From: Planctomycetota bacterium
GTDB taxonomy: Bacteria > Planctomycetota > GCA-002687715 > DRQF01
Direction of reading: 5' to 3'
DNA: 10,901 bases
NCBI GenBank assembly: GCA_024275615.1
Contig: JAJRYU010000819.1
Span: 1-10,901 of the forward strand
Position 1 is the first letter of the stretch. Every line of letters begins with the position of its first letter. Both the position numbers and the translations under genes were made by a program. Shown piece after piece: positions 1 to 7,143 of this stretch. The notes under the pieces were generated by a model. It did not search any database. It worked only from the letters and a program-made list of their open reading frames with translations, and was not told the DNA's origin.

Positions 1-89
1 ACATGCAAGCGAACGCCGTCAACGTGCTTTTTCACCGAGCGCAGCAGAAGCTACACAAGGTTCTCAAGGAAATGGCCTATTTCGGATGA
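1..89 (+). CDS. ECF-type RNA polymerase sigma factor, C-terminal end (partial)
   Basis: Only the last 28 codons are inside the window, in the frame whose codons begin at position 3, ending at the TGA at 87-89. The peptide has the pattern of the recognition helix end of sigma-70 region 4.2 (NAVNVLFHRAQQKLHKVL): a small residue and Val before a Leu-x-His-Arg-Ala segment, then a helix with spaced Leu residues. In ECF sigma factors this part binds the -35 promoter element. The stop codon overlaps the start codon of the next gene as ATGA, so the two proteins are probably translationally coupled and act together, for example as a sigma factor with its sensor or regulator. The subgroup cannot be assigned because regions 2 and 4.1 lie outside the window. 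A different LuxR-type HTH end is possible but fits less well. Confidence 0.7.
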   Translation, partial: MQANAVNVLFHRAQQKLHKVLKEMAYFG

Positions 90-1258
90 CCGAATACTCA
101 TCTGAAGAAGAACTCGCTGAACTGATCGGTTCGATCCAAGATCGGATGAATGGCGGTGAAACTGTGGACCTTGCTGCTATCAAGAGTGAGTTTCCTCAAT
201 TCTCCGAAGATCTGGACAGCTATTTCAATTGTGGCAACTTCTTTGATCAGGCATTTGGCGCCACTGAATCACTTCAGTCGGCGATTCATGCTGAGGAGGT
301 GCGCCTTGACCTGAAGGCTTTTCCGATCGAACGACGCCTTCCTGACGTTGCCCTGGGCACTGTCTACCGCTTGGGGTCTGGGCAATTGGAACAGGTTCGG
401 GAGCTGGTCGTCTTGCGTGCTTGGTTCACTCCGATTGAGAGAAAAAGAATCGAGGCCTCTGTCCGCCATGCAATGGCCTACCAAGGCGAAGGGTTTGTGC
501 CGATCGTGGACATGGGACGGCTGAACCAAGTGCCCTTTATCTTGCGAGAGCATTTTCTTGGGCGCACCTTGGAGCAGGTCTTTGATGAGGTCTTGGACTG
601 CGGTGGCAAATTGGGCATGGATCGAGCAATCAAAGGAGAGGTAGGGGAGGGGATCTGGGGTTCAGTCGAAGAGGCTGCTCGAACACTGTTGAGCAATGTT
701 GGCCACCTTCATGCACTCTTGGGTGCGTTTCGAGCTTGGGCCTTTACTTTGGACCGAGCGCACCGCCGTGGCCTTGTTCATCGGGAAATCGAACCACGGA
801 GTCTCTGCATTGACGAACAGGGACAATGTGGAATTCTCGGTGCTGGTTTGGCGTGGCAAGGCACAGGGATTGACCCGAAGAAAATGCGAGATTGGCGTCC
901 TCATTGGCTTGCGCCCGAGGTCGTGGATGACCGCTGGGGAGCTGTGACTTGGTTGGCTGATGTATATTCGTTGGCTCGCGGCCTTGCTGCGTGTTTGTCG
1001 TTGCGCATGCCTCAGGTGGACGACAATCCAGAGGATGTACTCATGAGGATTTCTGTCGGCGATCGCACTTGGCTGGACGAACTTCCTCGTGGTATTCCCG
1101 ACAAACTTCGAGAGCTTATTGAGCGGGCGACTTTTCCTGATCCTTCCAGAAGGCTGAAAAACCTGGCTGATTTCGGCAAAGAAATCGCGGCCTTCATCCC
1201 AGAGGACAAAAGCCGCGATCGTTTTTCTTGGGCAGGTCGCATGTTCGGGCGACCCTAA
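86..1258 (+). CDS. Ser/Thr protein kinase-like protein, probable pseudokinase
   Basis: This 390-residue protein has a kinase fold from about residue 86 to 375. Kinase landmarks can be read in order: a VAIK-like strand (VVLRAWF) with Arg111 in place of the ATP-anchoring Lys, a catalytic-loop segment HREIEPRSL at 232-240, a GAGLA segment at 252-256 where DFGLA is expected, an APE motif at 276-278, and ADVYSLA with the conserved Asp292 of subdomain IX. The HRD Asp is Glu234, the catalytic-loop Lys is Glu236, the Asn is Ser239 and the DFG Asp is Gly252. Phosphotransfer is therefore unlikely, and a binding or scaffold role is inferred. Residues 1-55 form a separate acidic helical segment (GGETVDLAAIKSEFPQF region) like those preceding planctomycete kinase domains. 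No membrane segment is visible. The ATG overlaps the stop of the sigma factor gene (ATGA), so the protein probably modulates that sigma factor. The partner and the signal are unknown. Confidence 0.8.
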   Translation: MTEYSSEEELAELIGSIQDRMNGGETVDLAAIKSEFPQFSEDLDSYFNCGNFFDQAFGATESLQSAIHAEEVRLDLKAFPIERRLPDVALGTVYRLGSGQLEQVRELVVLRAWFTPIERKRIEASVRHAMAYQGEGFVPIVDMGRLNQVPFILREHFLGRTLEQVFDEVLDCGGKLGMDRAIKGEVGEGIWGSVEEAARTLLSNVGHLHALLGAFRAWAFTLDRAHRRGLVHREIEPRSLCIDEQGQCGILGAGLAWQGTGIDPKKMRDWRPHWLAPEVVDDRWGAVTWLADVYSLARGLAACLSLRMPQVDDNPEDVLMRISVGDRTWLDELPRGIPDKLRELIERATFPDPSRRLKNLADFGKEIAAFIPEDKSRDRFSWAGRMFGRP

Positions 1259-1277
1259 CCTTGTGGCCCTACCAAAT

Positions 1278-1292
1278 CCCCGGAAAACGGGG
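1278..1292. terminator. Weak hairpin between convergent genes
   Basis: A perfect 5-bp stem, CCCCG at 1278-1282 and CGGGG at 1288-1292, encloses a GAAAA loop in the 47-bp gap between the pseudokinase stop and the mrp stop. Neither strand has a clear T-tract after the stem, so this is at best a weak bidirectional terminator. Confidence 0.3.
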
Positions 1293-1305
1293 CTTGAAGG
1301 ACGGG

Positions 1306-2406
1306 CTAGTTGGACAATTCAAGAGGTGCCTCGTTTTCTCCGGCATGGTTACGCATGGAGATTGCCGAAGCCGCTTGTTCGGCGATATTGCGAAAAGCGT
1401 CCCGAACTGCCTTGGGCGTGTCTTCGGCGATGACTGCTGGGATGCCATCATCTCCGTGTTCACGAATCTTGAGATTGATCGGGATGTTGCCAAGGAAGCG
1501 AACTCCCAAGGATTCGGCCCAGACTCGGGCACCGTCGTGACCAAAAATATGACTCTCGTGGTCGCACTCAGGGCAATGGAAGTAACTCATGTTTTCGACG
1601 ATTCCCAAGATTGGGACGTTTGTTTCCCCAAACATGTTGTAGGCCTTCTTGGCGTCGATCATGGCGACATCTTGAGGTGTGGTGACGATGACGGCACCAC
1701 TGACTGGTACAGTTTGAGTCATGGTGAGCTGAGCGTCGCCGGTGCCTGGAGGAAGGTCGATGACCAAGTAATCTAATTCCCCCCACTCCACCTGACCAAA
1801 GAATTGTTGCAAAGCGCCATGAATCATCGGCCCACGCCAGATCATGGCTTTTTCCGGTGGTACCAGGAAACCCATCGACATGACCTTGACGCCATCCTTT
1901 TCGAAGGGAAACATCCGTGCCTGGCCATTTTCGTCGGTTGTGGTCCGAGGCTGGGCCTGTCCGAGTCCAAGCATGTGGGGCATACTTGGGCCGTAGATGT
2001 CAGCATCCAAAATACCAACGGAGGCCCCAGCTTGAGACAAAGCAAAGGCTAAGTTGGCGGAAACAGTCGATTTCCCGACACCACCCTTGCCGGAAGCCAC
2101 GGCGATGATGTTTTTGATCTTCATGGCGCCTTCCATGGGAACTGCGGCACGAACCTGGGCCGTCATCGTGATTTCTAGGTCTTTTGTCCATGTCAAGGCG
2201 CCAACTGCGTCGTTAGCCTGTTGCTTCATCAGATCTTTCACTGGGCAAGCTGGTGTGGTCAATTCGATCTTGAAGGCCACACGTCCGCCGTCAATTTCCA
2301 GATCCTTGATGAATCCAAGATCAACGATGTTTCGGTTGAGATCCGGGTCCATGATGGTCGAAAGCGCTTTCAGGACTTCATTGTGCTGCTCAGATGGTGC
2401 GCTCAT
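1306..2406 (-). CDS. mrp: Mrp/NBP35-family iron-sulfur cluster carrier ATPase
   Basis: This 366-residue cytoplasmic P-loop ATPase is predicted to bind a bridging 4Fe-4S cluster and pass it to apoproteins. Residues about 8-90 form the N-terminal MIP18/DUF59 domain (MDPDLNRNIVDLGFI and the TTPACP motif with Cys54). The ParA/MinD-like domain follows, with the deviant Walker A GKGGVGKST at 106-114, a DADIYGPSMPHMLG segment and VIDLPPGTGD as the Walker B/switch region. The CxxC pair that holds the cluster between two subunits is Cys278 and Cys281 (HCPECDH). Length and domain order are normal for bacterial Mrp. The start at 2406 was chosen over an in-frame upstream codon at 2436 because AAGGAG lies 5 bases before it. 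The gene is monocistronic here, convergent with the pseudokinase and divergent from the phosphatase, so its neighbours do not add to its role. Confidence 0.96.
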   Translation of the reverse strand: MSAPSEQHNEVLKALSTIMDPDLNRNIVDLGFIKDLEIDGGRVAFKIELTTPACPVKDLMKQQANDAVGALTWTKDLEITMTAQVRAAVPMEGAMKIKNIIAVASGKGGVGKSTVSANLAFALSQAGASVGILDADIYGPSMPHMLGLGQAQPRTTTDENGQARMFPFEKDGVKVMSMGFLVPPEKAMIWRGPMIHGALQQFFGQVEWGELDYLVIDLPPGTGDAQLTMTQTVPVSGAVIVTTPQDVAMIDAKKAYNMFGETNVPILGIVENMSYFHCPECDHESHIFGHDGARVWAESLGVRFLGNIPINLKIREHGDDGIPAVIAEDTPKAVRDAFRNIAEQAASAISMRNHAGENEAPLELSN

Positions 2407-2720
2407 GGCGTCTCCTTTTGTCTGGTATCGGGCCAAGCAGGAAAGCCCGGCTGAGCCTCAAATAACACCCCGTAGAAGGAAACTCTAACCCGAGTTGATT
2501 ACCTTGGCAGATCCTGTCGGGTTTTGGCCCTCGTTACTGGGGTTGGTGAGCGAATATGGCTCGAACTCGAAAAGACGGAGGGATTGAAAACGCCCTTCGA
2601 TTTTGACGAATAAGGCAGGCAAAGCCTTGAATTCGATGTCGGTTTAAACTCTTATTGACGAGGAACTGGGAAGCGGGCATTCCTTCTTCCTTCGCTTGTC
2701 CAGAGGAACGCGTTGCGGTT
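2407..2720. other. Divergent intergenic region between mrp and the FHA phosphatase
   Basis: The 314 bases separate two divergent genes and should hold both promoters. No convincing ORF lies here. A small inverted repeat, CGGGC at 2429-2433 and GCCCG at 2445-2449 with an 11-base spacer, falls in the mrp leader 23-43 bases before its start codon. The best plus-strand promoter candidate is listed separately. No convincing -10/-35 pair was found for mrp. I see no riboswitch or RNA gene that I can name. Confidence 0.5.
2604..2632 (+). promoter_or_regulatory. Candidate sigma-70-type promoter for the phosphatase gene
   Basis: TTGACG at 2604-2609 matches five of six bases of the -35 consensus. TTGAAT at 2627-2632, 17 bases on, matches four of six -10 positions. 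This would give a leader of about 80 bases to the start at 2721. The -10 is poor, so the call is tentative. Confidence 0.25.
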
Positions 2721-4490
2721 ATGTCTTTTCGCTTGGTCATTTATGTTGCTGGCAACGAAGTTGGCAACGAAGAATTGAAGATCGGTGAGACCTACGTCGT
2801 TGGCCGCGAGTCGCACTGCGACGTCGTCGTGCCCGATCGTTCAGTTTCGCGGCGCCATTGTGAACTAACTGTGGGAGCCGAGGGTGTTCGCGCCCATGAC
2901 TTGGAGTCCGCCAACGGCTTGTTTGTCGACGGTCAGATCCAAAAGGATGTTCTCCTCAGGGACGGGGCGACAGTCAGCTTGGGTATGGCCAAACTGAAAG
3001 TGATCCGCCCGGTCACTCATACGGGGATGATTCCTATCACCGGATTGCAAGAGCTGATTGCAGCCGGCGGTGGGCCCGCCGATGACCCCTTGTCCAGTAT
3101 TTCGAGTTGGAGCGAGTCCTCAAGCTCAGACATCGATTTTGAAGAAGGCATTGGGCTTGCCGTCACTTCACCTGCACCCAAGAAGACCAAAGAAAACACC
3201 GATTCTTCCGTCGCTACGTCGCTGCAAGGGGGACGCAGTGAATATCGGGCCTTGGCAAAAGAGCGCCTCGCTCTCCTGGTGGAAACAGGGAAAAGTTTGG
3301 GCCAAAGCTCCGATCTTGAAGAACTTCTTGGCCGCATCGTCGACCATCTATTCCAAATCTTGCCAGTGCGTCGCGCCGTCATTGCATTGACGGACGATGG
3401 GGTCACTTTTGTACCTCGAAAGGTCATGCCCGCACGCGAGGGCGATGACTTGTCAAGCGTGGCAAGCCAGAGCATTCTCAGAAGTGTCGCCGAATCTCAC
3501 GAAGGCAAGATCTTCGACGACGCGGCGAATGATCAAAAGCTCAACGCCAACATGTCCATTATCATCTCCAACATTCGTGCGGCGATTTGCGCTCCGATCA
3601 TGTTCAACAATCGATGCCTGGGTGCCATCTATGCCGACTACCCCGGACGTCGCGGCCTCTACAGCCCAGCGGATCTTGAGTTTTTGACGGCGTTTGCCAG
3701 CATCGCTGCTGTGTCCTTGGAAAACTCGCGCATGGTCCACGAGCTGAGGAAGCAGGAAAGGTTGCGCCGGGACATGCAGGTGGCAGGTGACATTCAAAAG
3801 GGACTCCTGCCTCAAGAATTGGATGAGTTTGAAAACTTGGATATCGACTGGACCTATTGGCCTTCGGCCATGGTCGGCGGGGATTTCTTTGATGTTTTTG
3901 AATTGGAAGATGGCCGTATCGCTGCGGTCTTGGGTGACGTCTCGGGCAAGAGCGTACCCGCCGCCATCTACATGGCTCGAACTCTGAGTATCCTTCGAGC
4001 TACAGTGACGGCTTTTCCTGCTCCGGGCGAAGCCATGACCAGAACCAACAACTTGCTCGGTGAGTCAGAGGGGCGTGTCTTGTTCGCCACGACTTTCATC
4101 ACGTTGATCGATTTGGAAACAAGAAAGATCGAGTGGTGCAGTGCTGGTCACAACCCGGTGTTGGTGCGCGATCCAGATACCGGTGAGATTACTCAGTTAG
4201 AAGCCCAATCGCCGCCGATCGGCGTCGTTCCCATGGTCGAATATGAAACTTACGAGATGCAACTCAAACCTGGGACGTTCATTTCGATCTACACCGATGG
4301 TTTGGTCGAGGCACGCAACAAAGCCGCGGTGGAATATGGCCTGGACGCGGTCTACACTCTGATTGAAGACCACCATAGCGGCCCTCTTACCGAGATGACG
4401 GCAGCTATGATCAAAGCTATTCAAACTCACATTGACGGTTCGCCCTATATTCGCGACGACGTCTGCATACTGAATATTCGCCTGAAATAG
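2721..4490 (+). CDS. FHA-GAF-SpoIIE/RsbU-type Ser/Thr protein phosphatase
   Basis: This 589-residue soluble protein combines three modules. The FHA domain (about 4-96) has all the phosphothreonine-binding landmarks: Gly28-Arg29, Ser43-x-x-His46 and Asn65-Gly66. A Ser/Asp-rich linker (about 110-180) leads to a GAF domain (about 190-350), then a short charged coiled coil (LRKQERLRRDMQVAGDIQ) of the kind that links sensors to RsbU-like phosphatases. The PP2C/SpoIIE domain runs from about 365 to the end. Its metal ligands appear intact: GGDFFD with Asp388, GDVSGK with Asp406, YTDG with Asp526 and the terminal RDDV with Asp579/580. It should remove phosphate from Ser or Thr, classically on an anti-sigma-factor antagonist, but none is encoded nearby. 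The start at 2721 places the first FHA strand right at the N-terminus. An upstream TTG at 2655 would add 22 residues of non-domain sequence. AGAGGA lies about 13 bases upstream, a rather long spacing. Confidence 0.93.
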   Translation: MSFRLVIYVAGNEVGNEELKIGETYVVGRESHCDVVVPDRSVSRRHCELTVGAEGVRAHDLESANGLFVDGQIQKDVLLRDGATVSLGMAKLKVIRPVTHTGMIPITGLQELIAAGGGPADDPLSSISSWSESSSSDIDFEEGIGLAVTSPAPKKTKENTDSSVATSLQGGRSEYRALAKERLALLVETGKSLGQSSDLEELLGRIVDHLFQILPVRRAVIALTDDGVTFVPRKVMPAREGDDLSSVASQSILRSVAESHEGKIFDDAANDQKLNANMSIIISNIRAAICAPIMFNNRCLGAIYADYPGRRGLYSPADLEFLTAFASIAAVSLENSRMVHELRKQERLRRDMQVAGDIQKGLLPQELDEFENLDIDWTYWPSAMVGGDFFDVFELEDGRIAAVLGDVSGKSVPAAIYMARTLSILRATVTAFPAPGEAMTRTNNLLGESEGRVLFATTFITLIDLETRKIEWCSAGHNPVLVRDPDTGEITQLEAQSPPIGVVPMVEYETYEMQLKPGTFISIYTDGLVEARNKAAVEYGLDAVYTLIEDHHSGPLTEMTAAMIKAIQTHIDGSPYIRDDVCILNIRLK

Positions 4491-4569
4491 GCGAGCAAAT
4501 CCCCTCCAAATCCTGTCCTCAAGTCAATTTATGGACGAAATGTGCCGATAGCGGATTCAAGGAGAGTCC

Positions 4570-5871
4570 GTGGACATCATATTGCGCCATCAAATCGACC
4601 AGTTGCTCGAAGAACGGTCCCCCCATGGCATGGGAGAATTGTTCAATGAACTCTTGGTTGAGTACCTCACTTGCCAGGGATTTGTTCAAACAGAGGCCCT
4701 TAGGGAAGCTCTGTTGGCGACTCCTCGTCATGAGTTTCTTCCCGGCGTCGATCTGAGCCATGCTTATCGGGACCAAGCGGTGGCAACCGTATGCGATGAG
4801 TCAGGGTGGTTTCAGTCCAGTTGCTCGACGCCGTCGATCATCTGCGCCATGTTGGAAGCCCTTGAGCTTGAAGGTGCGAAGAGGATTCTTGAACTTGGCA
4901 GTGGTACGGGCTACACAGCCGCGCTCATGTCTCGTTGCGCACCTGATGCTGAAATCGTCAGCTTGGAGGTCCTTGAGGAGGTGGCGGAAAGCACAAAGAT
5001 TCGTTTGCAAGGAATGGGGCTTTCATCGATTGAGATCCGTTCTGCCGATGGCTCCCATGGGAGTGCCGGGCCGGGGCCCTATGACCGTATCGTTTTGGCT
5101 TGCGGCGCCGCGGAAATTCCGATGGACATCGTCGACATGCTTGCGGAAGGGGGCTTGTTGGTTATTCCCATCGGGAGTTGCGTCTTCGCTTTCAGGAAGT
5201 GTGGCCATGAGCTTCGTGGGCGTCCGGTGATTGTTGCGACTTTTATTGCTTTTGCCAACGATAAGCCTCAGTCAGTTTGGCGCACTCACGACGGTGTCTC
5301 CGTCCTTTGGCCACATCAAATTCAAAGAGACTCCTTTGAACTCGGTGAGCCGGATCAAGTTGTTGAAGGACCAGAGGTCCATTCTCATCAGATTGCTTCA
5401 TGGTTGTTGTGGACATCTCTTCTCTACCCAGATGCTCATGTGACCATGGCGACCAAAGCTGGGCGATGGGGGTTTGGGCTTTTCGACGAGAAGAGTCATT
5501 CAACAATACTGTGTCAACTCGAAGGAGAGTTTTCCTTCAGACACTATGGCAATCGCATCGAACACACTCATTTTGAATGTTGGGGCGATCTCGAAGTCAG
5601 CGAGAGATTCCTGGCAATCTCCGAGGACTTGGCGGCTCTGGGATGGCCAGAATTCGAACGCCTGGCTATCTCTGTCGACTTGACCGGTGATCTTCCAAGC
5701 GAACTCGGGAGCAATCAATTTCTGGTCGGAGACCATACATGGAATTTCGAAATCTCAGGTTTCGAGATCTTCCATCCTGAAGTGGGGCCCGTGACCCAAG
5801 AGGCCATTTGTCCCGCCGGTGTGAATGAAGACCACAGTTTCTCCCGGTCGGATCACCTGCCGCTCGACTAA
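4570..5871 (+). CDS. Protein-L-isoaspartate O-methyltransferase-like enzyme with long C-terminal extension
   Basis: This 433-residue protein begins with GTG at 4570, supported by AAGGAG 5 bases upstream. Residues about 25-230 match the PCMT family: a helical cap with TPRHEFLP and the AYRDQAV segment, a substrate-loop region CSTPSIICAMLEAL, and the SAM-binding motif LELGSGTG at 107-114, followed by YDRIVLACGAAEIP and GGLLVIPIG. Ordinary PCMT repair enzymes are about 210 residues. Here about 200 more follow, with a mixed alpha/beta look (WLLWTSLLYPD, RWGFGLFDEKSHST, FRHYGNRIEHTHFECWGDL). A similar extension is known on PCMT homologues that modify ribosomal peptides (the lanthipeptide and FxLD groups). 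No precursor peptide, ATP-grasp or lanthipeptide synthetase gene is nearby, so the substrate is open. The last 38 codons overlap the opposite-strand PLP gene and may be a recent extension. Methyltransferase function is well supported, but repair versus peptide modification is not settled. Confidence 0.85.
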   Translation: MDIILRHQIDQLLEERSPHGMGELFNELLVEYLTCQGFVQTEALREALLATPRHEFLPGVDLSHAYRDQAVATVCDESGWFQSSCSTPSIICAMLEALELEGAKRILELGSGTGYTAALMSRCAPDAEIVSLEVLEEVAESTKIRLQGMGLSSIEIRSADGSHGSAGPGPYDRIVLACGAAEIPMDIVDMLAEGGLLVIPIGSCVFAFRKCGHELRGRPVIVATFIAFANDKPQSVWRTHDGVSVLWPHQIQRDSFELGEPDQVVEGPEVHSHQIASWLLWTSLLYPDAHVTMATKAGRWGFGLFDEKSHSTILCQLEGEFSFRHYGNRIEHTHFECWGDLEVSERFLAISEDLAALGWPEFERLAISVDLTGDLPSELGSNQFLVGDHTWNFEISGFEIFHPEVGPVTQEAICPAGVNEDHSFSRSDHLPLD

Positions 5872-6756
5872 AGCCTCCAGGCCCCTCCAGGCTTTCATGG
5901 TGTAGACGGGGTCGAGCACAAGGCCACATTCCCGTGCCAAAGCGACCAGCCGTTTCCTAAGGGCTCCGTCGCTGCGGCCGTAGCCTCTACCCTTGAAGCC
6001 ATCGACGAATTCCATGTCGTTGGCATCAAGTTCAAGGTGGGGAAGGAAGTGGGAGCGAATGTCCTCGAAAATCTTCTGTGATTCCAGGCGAAAATAGTCC
6101 GCGTTGTCGCAGACGGTGATGCCATGGAGTCGCCATTTTTGCTGAAATTCAGTAGTCCCGGCGAACAAGCCGGCCATCGTCCCTCCTGAACCTACTGCTA
6201 CCACAATGTGGTCAATCTTCTCACCCATGGCTTGAGATTGCTCGGCGATTTCCAGGACGGCCATCATGTACCCTAAGCTTCCCAAGCCATCACTCGCACC
6301 TGTTGGGATGATGAAGGACTTTTGTTTCTCTTGCGCATATTCTTCCTGCGCGCGTGTCATGAGTTCATGTCGATTCGCGTATTCGTCCAATTTGATGTAT
6401 TCGATTCGGGCCCCCAGAATCCGGATGAGGAGATGGTTGCCGCGATCCTTGTCGGATTCATCACCGAGTAAGAATAGGTGGCACTTCATATTCAATTGTG
6501 CGCAGAGAGCGGCAAGTGCCCGACCATGATTCGTTTGAGTCGCCCCGCAGCTGATAATGACCTGGCAACCTTCGGTCTTTGCGACTGAGAGGGAGTACTC
6601 GAGCTTACGAACCTTGTTGCCGCTTGTGATCCCACCTGTGAGGTCATCTCGCTTCACCAAGATGCGGACGCCGAGACGAGCACTGGGAAGGGGCAGATAC
6701 TCCATGGGTGTCGGCAATTGGGCCAAGCGCAGCGGCGTGGGCAGATTCGAATTCAT
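5755..6756 (-). CDS. PLP-dependent enzyme, ACC deaminase/D-cysteine desulfhydrase family
   Basis: This 333-residue cytoplasmic enzyme belongs to the fold-type II PLP family that contains 1-aminocyclopropane-1-carboxylate deaminase and D-cysteine desulfhydrase. The N-terminus has the family opening (LAQLPTPMEYLPLPSARLG) and KRDDLTGG. GNKVRKLEY holds Lys48, which aligns with the PLP-binding Lys51 of Pseudomonas ACC deaminase. AVGSGGTMAGL is the phosphate-binding loop, and VFIHTGGTNGLLG near the end is the C-terminal family motif. The usual QSN motif after the Lys reads TQTNHGR, so Thr75 replaces the Ser that helps catalysis in characterised members. Substrate specificity cannot be assigned. The ATG at 6756 has AGGA seven bases before it. 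A TTG at 6777 sits only one base from a GGAGG and was not chosen. The 3' end overlaps the methyltransferase gene by 117 bp, antisense, and the 5' end is divergent from moaD. Confidence 0.92.
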   Translation of the reverse strand: MNSNLPTPLRLAQLPTPMEYLPLPSARLGVRILVKRDDLTGGITSGNKVRKLEYSLSVAKTEGCQVIISCGATQTNHGRALAALCAQLNMKCHLFLLGDESDKDRGNHLLIRILGARIEYIKLDEYANRHELMTRAQEEYAQEKQKSFIIPTGASDGLGSLGYMMAVLEIAEQSQAMGEKIDHIVVAVGSGGTMAGLFAGTTEFQQKWRLHGITVCDNADYFRLESQKIFEDIRSHFLPHLELDANDMEFVDGFKGRGYGRSDGALRKRLVALARECGLVLDPVYTMKAWRGLEALVERQVIRPGETVVFIHTGGTNGLLGHGPHFRMEDLET

Positions 6757-6797
6757 CGTTGATTCCTCGCTCTTCAAACCTCCAAGACAGTGCCACT

Positions 6798-6826
6798 ATT
6801 CTACCTTGGTTTGTAGAAGTTGTCCG
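6798..6826 (-). promoter_or_regulatory. Candidate promoter for the PLP enzyme gene
   Basis: Read on the minus strand, CGGACA (6826-6821) and TAGAAT (6803-6798) are separated by 17 bases. Four of six -35 positions and five of six -10 positions match consensus. Transcription would begin near 6790, giving a leader of about 35 bases to the ATG at 6756. Supported by pattern and position only. Confidence 0.35.
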
Positions 6827-6880
6827 AAGATGGCCTATTGTTGGGTGCTGATGTGATTGAAGGGACAAGAGCGCGGTAAT

Positions 6881-6895
6881 ATCATGGCCCATGAT
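6881..6895. repeat. Palindrome across the moaD start codon
   Basis: ATCATGG at 6881-6887 and CCATGAT at 6889-6895 are perfect inverted arms around a single central C. The right arm includes the moaD ATG. It could be an operator, or a hairpin limiting ribosome access, but with 7-bp arms chance is not excluded. Confidence 0.4.
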
Positions 6896-7139
6896 GAAAT
6901 TGACTTTTCGCTTTCTTGGCCGATTCTCCGAGGATCTCAGTGACGTTGACTTGGAACACGATTTCGACGATGGTCTAGCTGTAGGGCAACTTCGCGGCGA
7001 AATCGCAGCCTTAGTCCCGGAATCGGCTGACCGTCTGAAGACCTGTATGGTGGCGGTTAACACGAACTATGTGAACGACGACCAAGTACTCAAAGAAGGT
7101 GATGAGGTGGCATTTTTGCCCCCCGTCAGTGGAGGCTAA
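6891..7139 (+). CDS. moaD: Molybdopterin synthase small (sulfur carrier) subunit MoaD
   Basis: This 82-residue ubiquitin-fold protein carries the C-terminal thiocarboxylate that MoaE uses to sulfurate precursor Z (cyclic pyranopterin monophosphate) in molybdenum cofactor synthesis. The sequence opens with a beta strand (KLTFRFLGRFSED), has VAVNTNYVNDDQVLKEGDEVAFLPPVSGG as the conserved end in outline (NxxYV, GDEVAFLPPVSGG), and ends exactly at Gly-Gly, as required for adenylation by MoeB. The length is normal. ThiS is a possible confusion, but the FLPPVSGG ending and the following moaE favour MoaD. Two ATGs lie in tandem at 6891 and 6894. No good ribosome binding site precedes them, and the palindrome at 6881-6895 covers the start. 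The gene heads the operon moaD-moaE-zinc ribbon protein. Confidence 0.9.
   Translation: MMKLTFRFLGRFSEDLSDVDLEHDFDDGLAVGQLRGEIAALVPESADRLKTCMVAVNTNYVNDDQVLKEGDEVAFLPPVSGG
7131..7135 (+). promoter_or_regulatory. Ribosome binding site of moaE inside the moaD Gly-Gly codons
   Basis: GGAGG forms most of the GGA GGC codons for the terminal Gly-Gly of MoaD and sits 8 bases before the moaE ATG at 7144. It decides the moaE start, since an in-frame ATG at 7099 lies inside moaD without such a site, and it suggests coupled translation. Confidence 0.7.
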
Positions 7140-7143
7140 GCCG

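Noticed and set aside
1228..1776. Plus-strand open frame of 182 codons
   Set aside because: It lies antisense to the clearly conserved mrp coding sequence and shows no recognisable motif or start site.
2655..2720. TTG start adding 22 residues to the FHA phosphatase
   Set aside because: The added residues do not belong to the FHA fold, and an ATG at 2721 starts exactly at the first FHA strand.
3017..3475. Minus-strand open frame of 152 codons
   Set aside because: It is antisense to the FHA-GAF part of the phosphatase, whose motifs are clear. The peptide is Ser/Arg-rich, as expected from a shadow frame.
6811..6841. TTGTAG/TATTGT pair as a moaD promoter
   Set aside because: The spacing is 19 bases and both hexamers are weak, so I could not support a promoter call.
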